NCBI RefSeq assembly: GCF_965225875.1
Contig: NZ_CBDDBS010000002.1
Span: forward strand, 2,790,001-2,854,000
Origin: Haliscomenobacter sp965225875
Lineage (GTDB): Bacteria > Bacteroidota > Bacteroidia > Chitinophagales > Saprospiraceae
Length of the DNA stretch: 64,000 nt
Direction: 5' to 3'
Translations under genes and position numbers: made by a program
Notes under the pieces: model-generated
What the model was told of the DNA's origin: nothing
Databases searched by the model: none
What the model saw: only the letters and a program-made list of their open reading frames with translations
Part shown: piece by piece, positions 50,684 through 59,134 of the stretch
Layout: the number at the start of each line of letters is the position of its first letter
Numbering within the stretch: position 1 is the stretch's first letter

Positions 50684-51925
50684 ATGCTTTTGACCAATAT
50701 CAAATACTTATTGGGTGTACATACTGAAACCAAAGCTTTGCGTGGTCAGGCACTGGGGCAATTGCCCAGTATCGAGCAAGCTTACCTGCGCATAGAAGGC
50801 ACTCAGATCGTGGACTACGGTCCAATGAGTGCATTAAAAACTTACGAAAGCCCCACTCAGACTCAAGACCTGAGCGGTCGGTACGTACTGCCATGTTGGT
50901 GTGATTCGCATACCCACCTGGTTTTTGCAGGCAGCCGTGAGCAGGAATTTGTGGACAAAATCCGCGGACTTACTTATGCGGAGATCGCTCAAAAAGGCGG
51001 AGGAATTTTGAATTCAGCCCAGTTACTGCAAAAAACACCAGCCGAAGTACTGTTCCAACAAGCCTGGAAACGATTGGAGGCCTTAAAAAAACTAGGCACT
51101 GGCGCGATTGAAATCAAAAGTGGCTATGGGCTGACTCCCGAAGCAGAAATAAAAATGCTACGGGTAATCAAACGCCTCAAGCAGGAAGCAAATATTCCGA
51201 TCAAAGCCACCTTTTTAGGCGCACATGCTTTTCCAACTGTGTTTAAAGATGATCGGCGTGGTTACATCCGCCAAATCATTGAAGAAATGTTGCCAGTCAT
51301 TGCCCTCGAAGGATTGGCCGACTACATCGATGTATTTTGCGAACAAGGTTTTTTTACACCAGCTGAAACCGCACAGATTTTAGAGGCCGGTCGACGCTAC
51401 GGGTTAAAAGCCAAGTTACACGCCAATCAATTGCACAATTCAGGGGGAGTGCAAGTGGGGATTCAGGCGGGAGCGGTTTCGGTAGATCACCTGGAAAACA
51501 TTGGTCCAGAAGAAGTTCAACTTTTGGCCCAACATCCTACGATTGCAACCTTGCTGCCTTCAGCCGCTTTTTTCCTGCGTTTACCATACCCTCCGGCGCG
51601 GCAGTTGATCGAAGCGGGGGCGGCAGTGGCCTTGGCTACTGACTTCAATCCGGGCTCTTCGCCAAGTGGCAATATGCCATTTCTGGTCGCATTGAGTTGT
51701 ATCCAAATGCGGATGCTGCCCGAAGAAGCCATCAATGCAGCAACTTTTAATGGAGCTTGTGCGATGGAAGTACAAGAGGAAGTAGGGAGTATTGCGGTGG
51801 GCAAAAGGGCCAACTTGATGGTGACCAAAGCGATGCCTTCGTTGGCGTATCTGCCTTATGCTTTTGGCAGCAATTTGATTGAACAAGTATTGATTAATGG
51901 GAGTGTGTATCATCGGGAGTTGTGA
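50684..51925 (+). CDS. hutI: imidazolonepropionase
   Basis: A 413-residue metal-dependent amidohydrolase that hydrolyses 4-imidazolone-5-propionate to N-formimino-L-glutamate. It has the metal-binding CDSHTHLVFAGSREQEF, EIKSGYGLTPEAE, the HANQLHNSGGVQ region and VSVDHLENIG, and ALATDFNPGSSPSGNMPF with the catalytic Asp. Length fits HutI. It is flanked on both sides by long hairpins but stays in the order hutH-hutU-hutI-hutG on one strand. Confidence 0.95.
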   Translation: MLLTNIKYLLGVHTETKALRGQALGQLPSIEQAYLRIEGTQIVDYGPMSALKTYESPTQTQDLSGRYVLPCWCDSHTHLVFAGSREQEFVDKIRGLTYAEIAQKGGGILNSAQLLQKTPAEVLFQQAWKRLEALKKLGTGAIEIKSGYGLTPEAEIKMLRVIKRLKQEANIPIKATFLGAHAFPTVFKDDRRGYIRQIIEEMLPVIALEGLADYIDVFCEQGFFTPAETAQILEAGRRYGLKAKLHANQLHNSGGVQVGIQAGAVSVDHLENIGPEEVQLLAQHPTIATLLPSAAFFLRLPYPPARQLIEAGAAVALATDFNPGSSPSGNMPFLVALSCIQMRMLPEEAINAATFNGACAMEVQEEVGSIAVGKRANLMVTKAMPSLAYLPYAFGSNLIEQVLINGSVYHREL

Positions 51926-51927
51926 TC

Positions 51928-52056
51928 CCGAAGCGACATTTTTATTAGCACAAAGAACACAAAGTGGGCACAGAGGACACAAAGAGTCGTCAACGTCTAA
52001 CTTTGTGTCCTTTGTGCCCACTTTGTGTCCTTTGTGCTAAAAAAATGTCGCTTTGG
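51928..52056. repeat. long-hairpin intergenic repeat, CACAAAGGA type, 16-nt loop
   Basis: Arms 51928-51984 (57 nt) and 52001-52056 (56 nt) are complementary except for a few mismatches and one bulge. Units such as CACAAAGGACACAAAGTGGG are tandem variants of a 9-11 bp motif. The outermost part GAAGCGACATTTTT pairs with AAAAATGTCGCTTT. The loop is 16 nt, the same size as in the CTAAGGTG hairpins. It starts three bases after the hutI stop and ends 45 bases before hutG. Confidence 0.9.
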
Positions 52057-52101
52057 CGTTGCAAAAACTCGAGATGATGCACGTTCTTTCAACGTTGAAC
52101 C

Positions 52102-53109
52102 ATGCATTTTCATCCCGCTAACCTCACCGACGTCCAATCCCGTACCCGCATCCGCCCATATGAAACCAAGTTAGGTGAACGCATCCTGGTTCAAGCTGAG
52201 CTCGAATCCTCCGGCCCTCGGTTTGCCTTATTTGGCGTAAAAGAAGACCTGGGTGCCCGCGCCAATTTTGGCCTGGGTGGTGCAGCTACGGCATGGGATG
52301 CTTTTCTAAACGCCTTTCTGAACGTGCAAGACACGCCATTTTTGCGGGGCCAGGAAATTCAATTGTTGGGGCATTTTGATTTTACGGTTTTGCCAAATCA
52401 TACCGATGTAGCCTTGATGCGGCAACAAGTAGAGCAGATCGATGCCGAGGTCAGTGCATTGGTTAGCCAGATTGTGGGCGCCGGGAAAATCCCTTTGATC
52501 ATTGGAGGAAGCCACGCCGGAGCCTATGCCAACCTGAAGGGAGCAGCCCTGGGCATGAGAAAAAACAAGCCCGATGCAGTGGTGAATTGTATCAATCTGG
52601 ATGCGCATTCCGATTATCGCATAATGGAAGGTAGGCATAGTGGCAATGGTTTTCGTTACGCGCAGGAAGAGGGGTATTTGCAAGGGTATTCCATCTTGGG
52701 TTTGCATGAAAACTATACCCCTGAAACCATTTTAGAGGATTTACAACAGCATCCTGGTATCCAGTTTTCAACCTGGGAAGACATCTTTTTGCGGGAGAAA
52801 CTAAACTTTGCTCAAGCCCTGGAGCAATCTATTGCCTTTACGCAGCGTGGAGGAAATCGGGTAGGGATTGAGTTGGATGTAGATTGTATCGAAAATGTAT
52901 TGTCCAGTGCCCTAACCCCGAGCGGCATCAGTACCCAACAAGTCCGGTATTATTTGTACCAAACGGCTCGGCGTTGTGAAATTGCCTACTTGCACATTTG
53001 TGAGGCCGCTACTAGTTTGGAAAACGGTTTAGAAAACCGCAGTACGGGAAAACTATTGAGTTACTTGGTTAGCGATTTTGTAAAAGGATATCTGGAGCGA
53101 AATCCATAA
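52102..53109 (+). CDS. hutG: formimidoylglutamase (arginase family)
   Basis: A 335-residue ureohydrolase-fold enzyme predicted to split N-formimino-L-glutamate into glutamate and formamide, the last step of this hut route. Manganese-ligand segments are IIGGSHAGAYANL (in place of GGDH), NLDAHSDYR and GIELDVDCIENVLS. Position after hutI in the hut order supports formimidoylglutamase over agmatinase or arginase. It is separated from hutI by a long hairpin. A bidirectional terminator shared with recA follows the stop. Confidence 0.88.
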   Translation: MHFHPANLTDVQSRTRIRPYETKLGERILVQAELESSGPRFALFGVKEDLGARANFGLGGAATAWDAFLNAFLNVQDTPFLRGQEIQLLGHFDFTVLPNHTDVALMRQQVEQIDAEVSALVSQIVGAGKIPLIIGGSHAGAYANLKGAALGMRKNKPDAVVNCINLDAHSDYRIMEGRHSGNGFRYAQEEGYLQGYSILGLHENYTPETILEDLQQHPGIQFSTWEDIFLREKLNFAQALEQSIAFTQRGGNRVGIELDVDCIENVLSSALTPSGISTQQVRYYLYQTARRCEIAYLHICEAATSLENGLENRSTGKLLSYLVSDFVKGYLERNP

Positions 53110-53114
53110 AATAA

Positions 53115-53151
53115 AAAAACCGCATTGGTCTATTGATCAACGCGGTTTTTA
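53115..53151. terminator. bidirectional intrinsic terminator (hutG/recA)
   Basis: AAAAACCGCATTG pairs with CAACGCGGTTTTT with one A/C mismatch, around a short loop containing TTGATCAA. A and T tracts flank it on the two sides. It separates convergent hutG and recA. Confidence 0.8.
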
Positions 53152-53175
53152 TTTGTGCTCATTGTGAGCTAGTAT

Positions 53176-54237
53176 TTAATCGTCGGAATCATCATCGCTG
53201 CCGCTGATGGGTGCCAATTTAATGGCTTCAGGGCTTGCGAGGAGTTTATCCTTAATTTTGAGTTCCAATTCCAGAGCCACTTCTGGGTTGTCTACCAAAA
53301 ATTGCTTGGCAGATTCACGACCCTGGGCAATTTTAGCACCAGCGTAGCTGTACCAGGCCCCACTCTTTTGAATGACATCGTAATCGACGCCCATGTCCAC
53401 AATCTCGCCGGATTTAGATACCCCTTCACCAAAGGTGATGTCGAAAGTAGCAACGCGGAATGGTGGTGCCAGTTTATTTTTCTTTACGGTTACCTTCACC
53501 TGGTTACCAACCACGTTTCCATCCTTGTCTTTGATGGCTGCGCCGGATTTACGGATGTCCAAACGAATGGAAGCATAGAATTTCAATGCGTTACCCCCAG
53601 TAGTGGTTTCAGGGTTACCGAACATCACCCCAATTTTTTCGCGCAACTGGTTGATGAAGATGCAGCAGCAATTGGTTTTGCTGATGCTGGCGGTCAGTTT
53701 CCGCATGGCCTGGGACATCAAACGGGCTTGTACACCCACTTTGGAATCGCCCATTTCCCCTTCAATTTCACTGCGCGGTACCAGTGCAGCAACAGAGTCC
53801 ACAACCAAAATATCGATAGCGCCGGAGCGAATCAGGTTTTCAGCAATTTCAAGGGCTTGTTCACCATTGTCGGGTTGAGAAATCAGGAGCTCATCCGTCT
53901 TTACGCCCAACTTTTCAGCGTAAAAGCGATCAAAGGCGTGTTCTGCATCCACAATGGCCGCAATTCCACCTTGCTTCTGACATTCTGCAATGGCGTGAAT
54001 GGCTAGTGTGGTTTTACCGGAAGATTCCGGGCCATAAATTTCCACGATTCTACCCTTGGGGAGTCCATTGATGCCCAGCGCAATATCCAGACCTAATGAA
54101 CCTGTAGGAATGACTTCAATATGGGCTACTTGTTTATCGCCCAAACGCATGATCGTGCCTTTACCGAAGGTCTTATCCAGACGATCCATGGTAAGTTGGA
54201 GGGCTTTTAACTTTTGGTCTTTGTCCAGTTGCGACAT
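53176..54237 (-). CDS. recA: recombinase RecA
   Basis: A 353-residue ATP-dependent strand-exchange protein for recombination and repair. It contains IPTGSLGLDIALG, Walker A GPESSGKTTLA, IAAIVDAEHAFD, LLISQPDNGEQALEI, Walker B ILVVDSVAALVP and the L2 loop region IFINQLREKIGVMFGNPETT. The C-terminus is acidic (SGSDDDSDD), as in other RecA proteins. I use the ATG at 54237 (MSQLDKDQK), since upstream codons are non-conserved and partly lie in the promoter region. It has its own promoter and converges on hutG. Confidence 0.96.
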   Translation of the reverse strand: MSQLDKDQKLKALQLTMDRLDKTFGKGTIMRLGDKQVAHIEVIPTGSLGLDIALGINGLPKGRIVEIYGPESSGKTTLAIHAIAECQKQGGIAAIVDAEHAFDRFYAEKLGVKTDELLISQPDNGEQALEIAENLIRSGAIDILVVDSVAALVPRSEIEGEMGDSKVGVQARLMSQAMRKLTASISKTNCCCIFINQLREKIGVMFGNPETTTGGNALKFYASIRLDIRKSGAAIKDKDGNVVGNQVKVTVKKNKLAPPFRVATFDITFGEGVSKSGEIVDMGVDYDVIQKSGAWYSYAGAKIAQGRESAKQFLVDNPEVALELELKIKDKLLASPEAIKLAPISGSDDDSDD

Positions 54238-54295
54238 GGTGATTTGTGTTACGTTTGTATGCTCAAATAATATTAACAGCTTAAACAAGCTTCTA

Positions 54296-54326
54296 CAAAG
54301 TTAGTATTAAATGTTTTAAATGCAAA
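54296..54326 (-). promoter_or_regulatory. recA promoter (Bacteroidota consensus)
   Basis: On the minus strand, TTTG (54326-54323) and TAACTTTG (54303-54296) are separated by exactly 19 nt, a perfect match to TTTG-N19-TAnnTTTG. It would give a leader of about 50 nt before the recA ATG. I see no clear LexA-type palindrome overlapping it. Confidence 0.7.
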
Positions 54327-54354
54327 TTTTTGTGAAACAATTTTTAGAAAAAAG

Positions 54355-54394
54355 AAAAAGCGGAACCTGGATGATCATCCAGATTCCGCTTTTT
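54355..54394. terminator. intrinsic terminator downstream of the small 79-residue gene
   Basis: AAAAAGCGGAAC-CTGGATGA (54355-54374) pairs with TCATCCAG-ATTCCGCTTTTT (54375-54394) with one mismatch, 20 bp per arm. It is 21 bp past the stop of the minus-strand gene at 54415 and just upstream of the recA promoter, insulating the two. Confidence 0.8.
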
Positions 54395-54414
54395 CACGTG
54401 TACCATCTGATACC

Positions 54415-54654
54415 TTAATCCTGACCTTGAAGGGCAGCTGAGCGTTTGCTGTACTGCAGGATATTTTGTAAAGTGGATGCCTTCGCATTGAACTTTACCT
54501 TGGGCAGTTGTTCGTAAGCTTTGCGCAGTTCGCGGTATTCTTCGCGTAGTAAAATGTTGTCTTGCAGCGCTTCACGAACGGCCAGCGTTTCCGCAGCCGA
54601 AGTTTCTTGATAAAGGTATTTAATGAGCATGTCTTGAGTAAAGGTTTGATCCAT
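54415..54654 (-). CDS. conserved small protein, hypothetical
   Basis: A 79-residue acidic, helical protein starting MDQTFTQDMLIKYLYQETSAAE. The pattern I-K-Y-L-Y-x-E, then EREALQDN-like VREALQDNILLREEYREL, resembles the short N-terminal module of anti-sigma-factor-like proteins in Bacteroidota, but no transmembrane helix follows, so this assignment is weak. The ATG is well placed, and a strong terminator follows the gene. It is divergent from the carotenoid operon (202 bp to crtI). Confidence 0.7.
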   Translation of the reverse strand: MDQTFTQDMLIKYLYQETSAAETLAVREALQDNILLREEYRELRKAYEQLPKVKFNAKASTLQNILQYSKRSAALQGQD

Positions 54655-54856
54655 GTAGCATTGTTTAATGACTGAATATCAAGTGTAAAACAAACGAAGC
54701 TAAAAAAATATTGCACCAATCCGAAAATTATTTCACAAATGCCTAATTGGCGTCTTTTGGGCAATTTGGTTTTGTCTAAGTTTTAAAGGAAAAGCTTAAA
54801 CAAAAATCACCAAACGCTGTTACCCTTCCAGTTTTTACACCAACAAAGAAAATACC

Positions 54857-56329
54857 TTGGCAAAAAGAGTAGTTGTAATTGGGGCTGGATTTGCTGGCCT
54901 GGCTGCTGCATGTTGTTTGGCAAAAGCAGGGCACAGCGTCACTATTTTGGAAAAAAACAGTGTGCCCGGTGGTCGTGCCCGCCAGTATACTGCAGACGGT
55001 TTTGTGTTTGATATGGGGCCCAGCTGGTACTGGATGCCGGATGTGTTTGAACAGTTTTTCAACCATTTTGGAAAAAAAACCGCTGATTATTACCAACTCA
55101 AGCGTCTGGATCCTTCTTACTCCATTTTTTTTAGCCAGGATGATGTCATGCAGGTGCCTGCGGGCATGGACGAACTCTTTGCACTTTTTGAGCGCTACGA
55201 GCCGGGGAGCAGCCACAACCTGAAAAAATTTCTGGACGAAGCTCAATACAAATACGAGGTTGGAATGGCTGATTTTGTACACAAGCCCAGTCATTCCATC
55301 CTGGAATTTGCCGACATGCGTATCCTCAAAAGTATGTTTCGCCTGCAAATGTTCACCAGCATGTCGACGCATGTGCGGAAATTGTTCAAGAATCGTCAGT
55401 TGATCGAATTGTTGGAATTTCCGGTACTCTTCCTGGGAGCAACCCCAGCCAAAACTCCAGCCATGTACAGCCTGATGAATTACGCAGATATGGCTTTGGG
55501 CACCTGGTACCCCATGGGTGGCATGTACAAAATTGTAGAGGCCATGGTGAGTCTGGCCGAAGAATTGGGGGTTGTATTGCAGCTCAATCAAGAGGTCAAA
55601 CAAATCGTCACTAGCAATGGCCTGGCTACAAAAGTCATCACCCAGAACGCAGAATATGCGGTCGATGCTGTGGTAGGTGGTGCGGATTACCACCACCTGG
55701 ACCAACAAGTACTGGCTCCGGATCAGCGCAATTACGATGAGACGTATTGGGAAACCAGGGTTATGGCACCTTCTTCTTTGTTGTTTTATGTAGGAGTGAA
55801 AAAGCGACTGAAGAACCTCCAACACCACAACCTATTTTTTGATGAAGATTTCACCCAACACGCGATCGATATTTATGAGCAGCCGCGTTGGCCCGAGAAG
55901 CCTTTGTTCTACGTTTGTGCGCCTTCTATCACCGATCCGAGTGTAGCCCCGGAAGGATATGAAAACTTGTTTATCCTGATTCCCTTAGCCCCGGATTTGG
56001 AAGATACTGAAGCCCTGCGGGAACGCTATTACCAGGTGGTGATGGAACGTTTGGAGCGACTCACGGGGCAGGAAATCCGCTCGGAAGTGGTGTACAAGCG
56101 CTCTTACGCGCATCGCGATTTTGTACAGGATTACCACGCGTTTAAAGGAAATGCCTACGGCCTGGCAAATACTTTATTTCAAACCGCCTTTTTGAAGCCT
56201 AAACTACGTAGTAAAAAAATAGCGAACCTGTTTTTTACGGGCCAGCTCACAACCCCTGGACCAGGCGTACCACCTTCACTCATTTCGGGGCAGGTGGTAG
56301 CGCGCGAGGTCGCTAAATTATGGCCATAA
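54857..56329 (+). CDS. crtI: phytoene desaturase (CrtI family)
   Basis: A 490-residue FAD-dependent carotenoid desaturase that introduces double bonds into phytoene to give lycopene. The Rossmann motif VVVIGAGFAGLAAACCLAKA is followed by LEKNSVPGGRARQY and FDMGPSWYWMPDVF. The C-terminal FAD/substrate segment is TGQLTTPGPGVPPSLISGQV. The only in-frame start before the motif is a TTG at 54857; an in-frame stop lies 60 nt upstream and no ATG or GTG is available, so a TTG start is likely. It heads the operon crtI-crtB-lycopene cyclase. A CrtN or CrtP-like paralogue is possible but context favours CrtI. Confidence 0.92.
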   Translation: MAKRVVVIGAGFAGLAAACCLAKAGHSVTILEKNSVPGGRARQYTADGFVFDMGPSWYWMPDVFEQFFNHFGKKTADYYQLKRLDPSYSIFFSQDDVMQVPAGMDELFALFERYEPGSSHNLKKFLDEAQYKYEVGMADFVHKPSHSILEFADMRILKSMFRLQMFTSMSTHVRKLFKNRQLIELLEFPVLFLGATPAKTPAMYSLMNYADMALGTWYPMGGMYKIVEAMVSLAEELGVVLQLNQEVKQIVTSNGLATKVITQNAEYAVDAVVGGADYHHLDQQVLAPDQRNYDETYWETRVMAPSSLLFYVGVKKRLKNLQHHNLFFDEDFTQHAIDIYEQPRWPEKPLFYVCAPSITDPSVAPEGYENLFILIPLAPDLEDTEALRERYYQVVMERLERLTGQEIRSEVVYKRSYAHRDFVQDYHAFKGNAYGLANTLFQTAFLKPKLRSKKIANLFFTGQLTTPGPGVPPSLISGQVVAREVAKLWP

Positions 56330-56361
56330 AATCAAAAACACGCTAAAAATCAGCCGAACCT

Positions 56362-57198
56362 ATGATGAGTTTATTCAACAGCACTTGTATGGAGTGCAGC
56401 CAACTGATCACCCAACGCTACAGTACCTCATTTTCGATGGGGATCAAGGTGTTTGACAAAGCTTATCGAGCACCGATTTATGCGATTTACGGATTCGTCC
56501 GCTTTGCTGATGAAATTGTGGATACTTTTCACGGATACAACAAAGCCGAGCTCTTGCAGCGCTTTAAAGAAGACACCTATCGGGCCATCGAGGAGGGCAT
56601 TAGCCTTAACCCGGTCTTACAAGCATTTCAACAAGTGGTCAATCAGTACAAAATCGAACGTGAACTGATTGAAGCTTTCTTGTTCAGCATGGAAATGGAT
56701 TTGCACCATCACCAGTACGAGGATCGTTTGTACCAGGAGTACATTTATGGTTCAGCAGAAGTGGTCGGACTGATGTGCCTGCGGGTATGGACCAATGGCA
56801 ATGATGAGGAATACCAACGCCTGAAAGCGCCGGCACGTAGTCTGGGAGCAGCCTTCCAAAAGATCAATTTTCTGCGCGACATGAAAAGTGATTTTGATGA
56901 AAGGGGCAGGGTTTATTTTCCAGGAGTGGATTTTCGTCAATTTACCGAAGCAGATAAACTTAAAATAGAGTCCGATATCAAAGCTGATTTTGATCACGCT
57001 TATACGGGTATTGTACAATTGCCTAAGGGTGTACGTTTTGGGGTGTATTTGGCGTACGTGTATTATACCAAGTTGTTTCAAAAAATCAAAAATTCTCCGG
57101 CGCATCAGGTACAAAAACAAAGAATTCGGGTGCACGATGGTCGAAAGGTTGCTCTACTTTTGAGCTCAGCCGTCAGGAATAGTTTAAATTTGCTGTAA
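56362..57198 (+). CDS. crtB: phytoene synthase (squalene/phytoene synthase family)
   Basis: A 278-residue enzyme that condenses two geranylgeranyl diphosphates to phytoene. The two aspartate-rich motifs are FADEIVDTFHG (around residue 50) and LRDMKSDFDERGRVYFP (around residue 170), with YIYGSAEVVGLMCLRVW between them. It lies 32 nt after crtI on the same strand and 8 nt before the lycopene cyclase gene. Two adjacent ATGs (56362, 56365) are possible starts. Squalene synthase is the alternative, unlikely in this context. Confidence 0.92.
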   Translation: MMSLFNSTCMECSQLITQRYSTSFSMGIKVFDKAYRAPIYAIYGFVRFADEIVDTFHGYNKAELLQRFKEDTYRAIEEGISLNPVLQAFQQVVNQYKIERELIEAFLFSMEMDLHHHQYEDRLYQEYIYGSAEVVGLMCLRVWTNGNDEEYQRLKAPARSLGAAFQKINFLRDMKSDFDERGRVYFPGVDFRQFTEADKLKIESDIKADFDHAYTGIVQLPKGVRFGVYLAYVYYTKLFQKIKNSPAHQVQKQRIRVHDGRKVALLLSSAVRNSLNLL

Positions 57199-57206
57199 AA
57201 TCGAAT

Positions 57207-58058
57207 ATGAAAACAGATCTTACAGCTCCCCATACACCGATGTCGAATGGTTGGAAATGGCCTATTTTGTTATGGCCTTATGCACTTGTTATTTTACTCG
57301 CGGTTTTAGGACACATCAACCTGGGGCAGTTGGTTTACGATGTACCAACTTTGGCCCATTTGCCTTTTCTGGAAAGCAGATTGACTTATGCTTATGTACA
57401 TATTTTCACTTTCGTGCCTGTTTTTTTGTTGAGTTTTGACCGCAAGGTGCATTATTATAAATCCTGGCTGGATTTGTTTCCTTCCATCCTCATCATGGCG
57501 GCTTTTTTCATCGTCTGGGATGTGTACAAAACTTTAGCCGGGGTCTGGGGCTTTAATGGGTATTATGTCACCGGGCTGAACATCGTATACTTGCCCTGGG
57601 AAGAGTTGCTGTTTTTTGTAACGGTACCCTTTGCCAGTATCTTTATCTACGAATGCCTCAACGCCTACTTTCCGGGCGATCCATTGGCGCGTTGGGACAA
57701 ACCCATCACCCTCGGATTGATCATTGGCTGTTTTATACTTGGCCTTCTTTATATTAGCAAAGCGTATTCCAGTACTACCTTTATCCTTACTGGTGGCTTT
57801 ATGTTGTACCACTGGTACTATGTTCCAAACACTTACCGTACCCGCTTTTATCGGGCTTTTTTGGTCATTTTGATCCCTTTTTTATTGGTAGATGGGGTAC
57901 TTACTGGTGGTTTTACCAAAGAGCCGATTGTGTTGTACAACCCTGAAGAGTATATGGGCATTCGTATCCTTTCTGTACCATTTGAAGATGCGGTGTATGG
58001 TTTTTTACTCCTATTTGGGGTTTGTTACTGGTTGGAGTGGTTGCGCAAGAACCATTAG
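57207..58058 (+). CDS. lycopene cyclase (CrtYc-CrtYd fused membrane type)
   Basis: A 283-residue membrane protein with about seven helices that cyclises lycopene ends to beta-rings. It has two related halves in the CrtYcd-domain pattern, each with an acidic motif beside a helix: YLPWEELLFFVTVPF (PxEE type) and VPFEDAVYGFLLL. The gene starts 8 nt after crtB and completes a minimal route from GGPP to beta-carotene-like pigment. No hydroxylase or ketolase gene is next to it. The first 20 residues are hydrophilic and lead directly into helix 1. Confidence 0.88.
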   Translation: MKTDLTAPHTPMSNGWKWPILLWPYALVILLAVLGHINLGQLVYDVPTLAHLPFLESRLTYAYVHIFTFVPVFLLSFDRKVHYYKSWLDLFPSILIMAAFFIVWDVYKTLAGVWGFNGYYVTGLNIVYLPWEELLFFVTVPFASIFIYECLNAYFPGDPLARWDKPITLGLIIGCFILGLLYISKAYSSTTFILTGGFMLYHWYYVPNTYRTRFYRAFLVILIPFLLVDGVLTGGFTKEPIVLYNPEEYMGIRILSVPFEDAVYGFLLLFGVCYWLEWLRKNH

Positions 58059-58116
58059 TAGTGGGGCTTTTATAGTCCCTTAGTCTACTTTTTTACGTCC
58101 TTCTTTTTTTTGCGTT

Positions 58117-58124
58117 TAACTTTG
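58117..58124 (+). promoter_or_regulatory. -7 element of the LysE-type exporter gene
   Basis: TAACTTTG is a perfect TAnnTTTG match 40 nt before the ATG at 58164. The expected -33 position has no good TTTG, only a T-rich stretch nearby. Confidence 0.4.
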
Positions 58125-58163
58125 GGCCACTATTTCAGCAAGCGATAAAGAACCGAGTACAAG

Positions 58164-58805
58164 ATGGACATGCTTTTGAGTGGTATCAAAGTAGGGCTTA
58201 TTCTTAGTTTTATGATTGGGCCCATTTTCTTCGCGTTGGTACAAACTAGTGTTGAAGAAGGCTTCCGAGCCGGCGCAATGGTTGCCTTAGGCATTTGGGT
58301 AAGTGATACCTCTTTTGTATTGGCGGTATATTATGGTGTGTCTTATTTGGCAGAAATTGTAAAAGCACCAAGTTTTTCCCTGATTCTGGGCATTGCAGGC
58401 AGCATCTTGCTGGCTTGTTTTGGATTGGTCACCCTTTTGACCATCCCCAAGGGTTTATTGACCGGTGTCCTGCCGGAGTACAAACGCAGTTCAAGTTATT
58501 TATCCTTATTCATCAAAGGTTTTTTGATCAATACGATCAACCCCTTTACCGTCTTTTTTTGGACCAGCTTGATGGGAACAGTAGTGGTTAAAGATGGGTT
58601 TGATGGCCAGCAGGCCTCCTGGTTTTTTGGGGGTGTACTGGGTACCATTGTGGTAACCGATTTATTAAAAGTGATTTTGGCGAAAAAAATTCGCTACAGT
58701 TTGCGACCCGTTCACCTGCTTTGGTTGCGCCGAATATCGGGGGGCGCTTTAATTGTTTTCGGAGTGGTTTTGTTGTTCAGGGTTTTATTCCTGCTGCAAG
58801 GGTAA
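58164..58805 (+). CDS. LysE/RhtB family amino-acid exporter
   Basis: A 213-residue inner-membrane protein with six hydrophobic helices. Features: MLLSGIKVGLILSFMIGPIF (N-terminal GxxxGP-like helix), ALVQTSVEEGFRAGAMVALG, and FLINTINPFTVFFWTSLMG (the NP-F-W motif of the LysE superfamily). The substrate could be lysine, homoserine, threonine or another small molecule. It stands as a single transcription unit after the carotenoid operon and overlaps the end of a minus-strand small frame by 21 bp. Confidence 0.88.
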   Translation: MDMLLSGIKVGLILSFMIGPIFFALVQTSVEEGFRAGAMVALGIWVSDTSFVLAVYYGVSYLAEIVKAPSFSLILGIAGSILLACFGLVTLLTIPKGLLTGVLPEYKRSSSYLSLFIKGFLINTINPFTVFFWTSLMGTVVVKDGFDGQQASWFFGGVLGTIVVTDLLKVILAKKIRYSLRPVHLLWLRRISGGALIVFGVVLLFRVLFLLQG

Positions 58806-58997
58806 AATTTCGAATTCGAGCAGTAGTTCCAACGTAGAGAAAACGAAAATCAATAAACCTACTCCAGGCACACTGACCTGGGCCTGAATGTATTCTTTTC
58901 CCGCAAGCACCTGCGGACAAACCTGAAGATCCGGATACAATTTTTTTACTTCGGCCAAAGAAATACCTTTTTTAAAGCTGATGCGTGGTAGCTTCAC
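58785..58997 (-). CDS. small hypothetical protein, uncertain
   Basis: A 70-residue frame with a GTG start, M-K-L-P-R-I-S-F-K-K-G at the N-terminus, then a region containing LYPDLQVCPQV and a hydrophobic strand VGLLIFVFSTLELLLEF. I recognise no family. The frame overlaps the exporter stop by 21 bp in convergent orientation and has no clear promoter. It could be real or a chance frame; the regular alternation in its middle favours coding slightly. Confidence 0.35.
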   Translation of the reverse strand: MKLPRISFKKGISLAEVKKLYPDLQVCPQVLAGKEYIQAQVSVPGVGLLIFVFSTLELLLEFEILPLQQE

Positions 58998-59134
58998 AAC
59001 TCATAACAGTTTAAACAAAAAATGTCCAATCTAGACACTTTTTGCACTAGGAAGAAGGCAAATTGCTATGAGTTTTTTGGTGAGGGAGTCAAAAAAATTG
59101 GGGAATAGAATGTAGGAATTAAGGTACAATTATT

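Noticed and set aside
54776..55828. 350-codon minus-strand frame inside crtI
   Set aside because: Antisense shadow of crtI, which has FAD-binding and C-terminal motifs.
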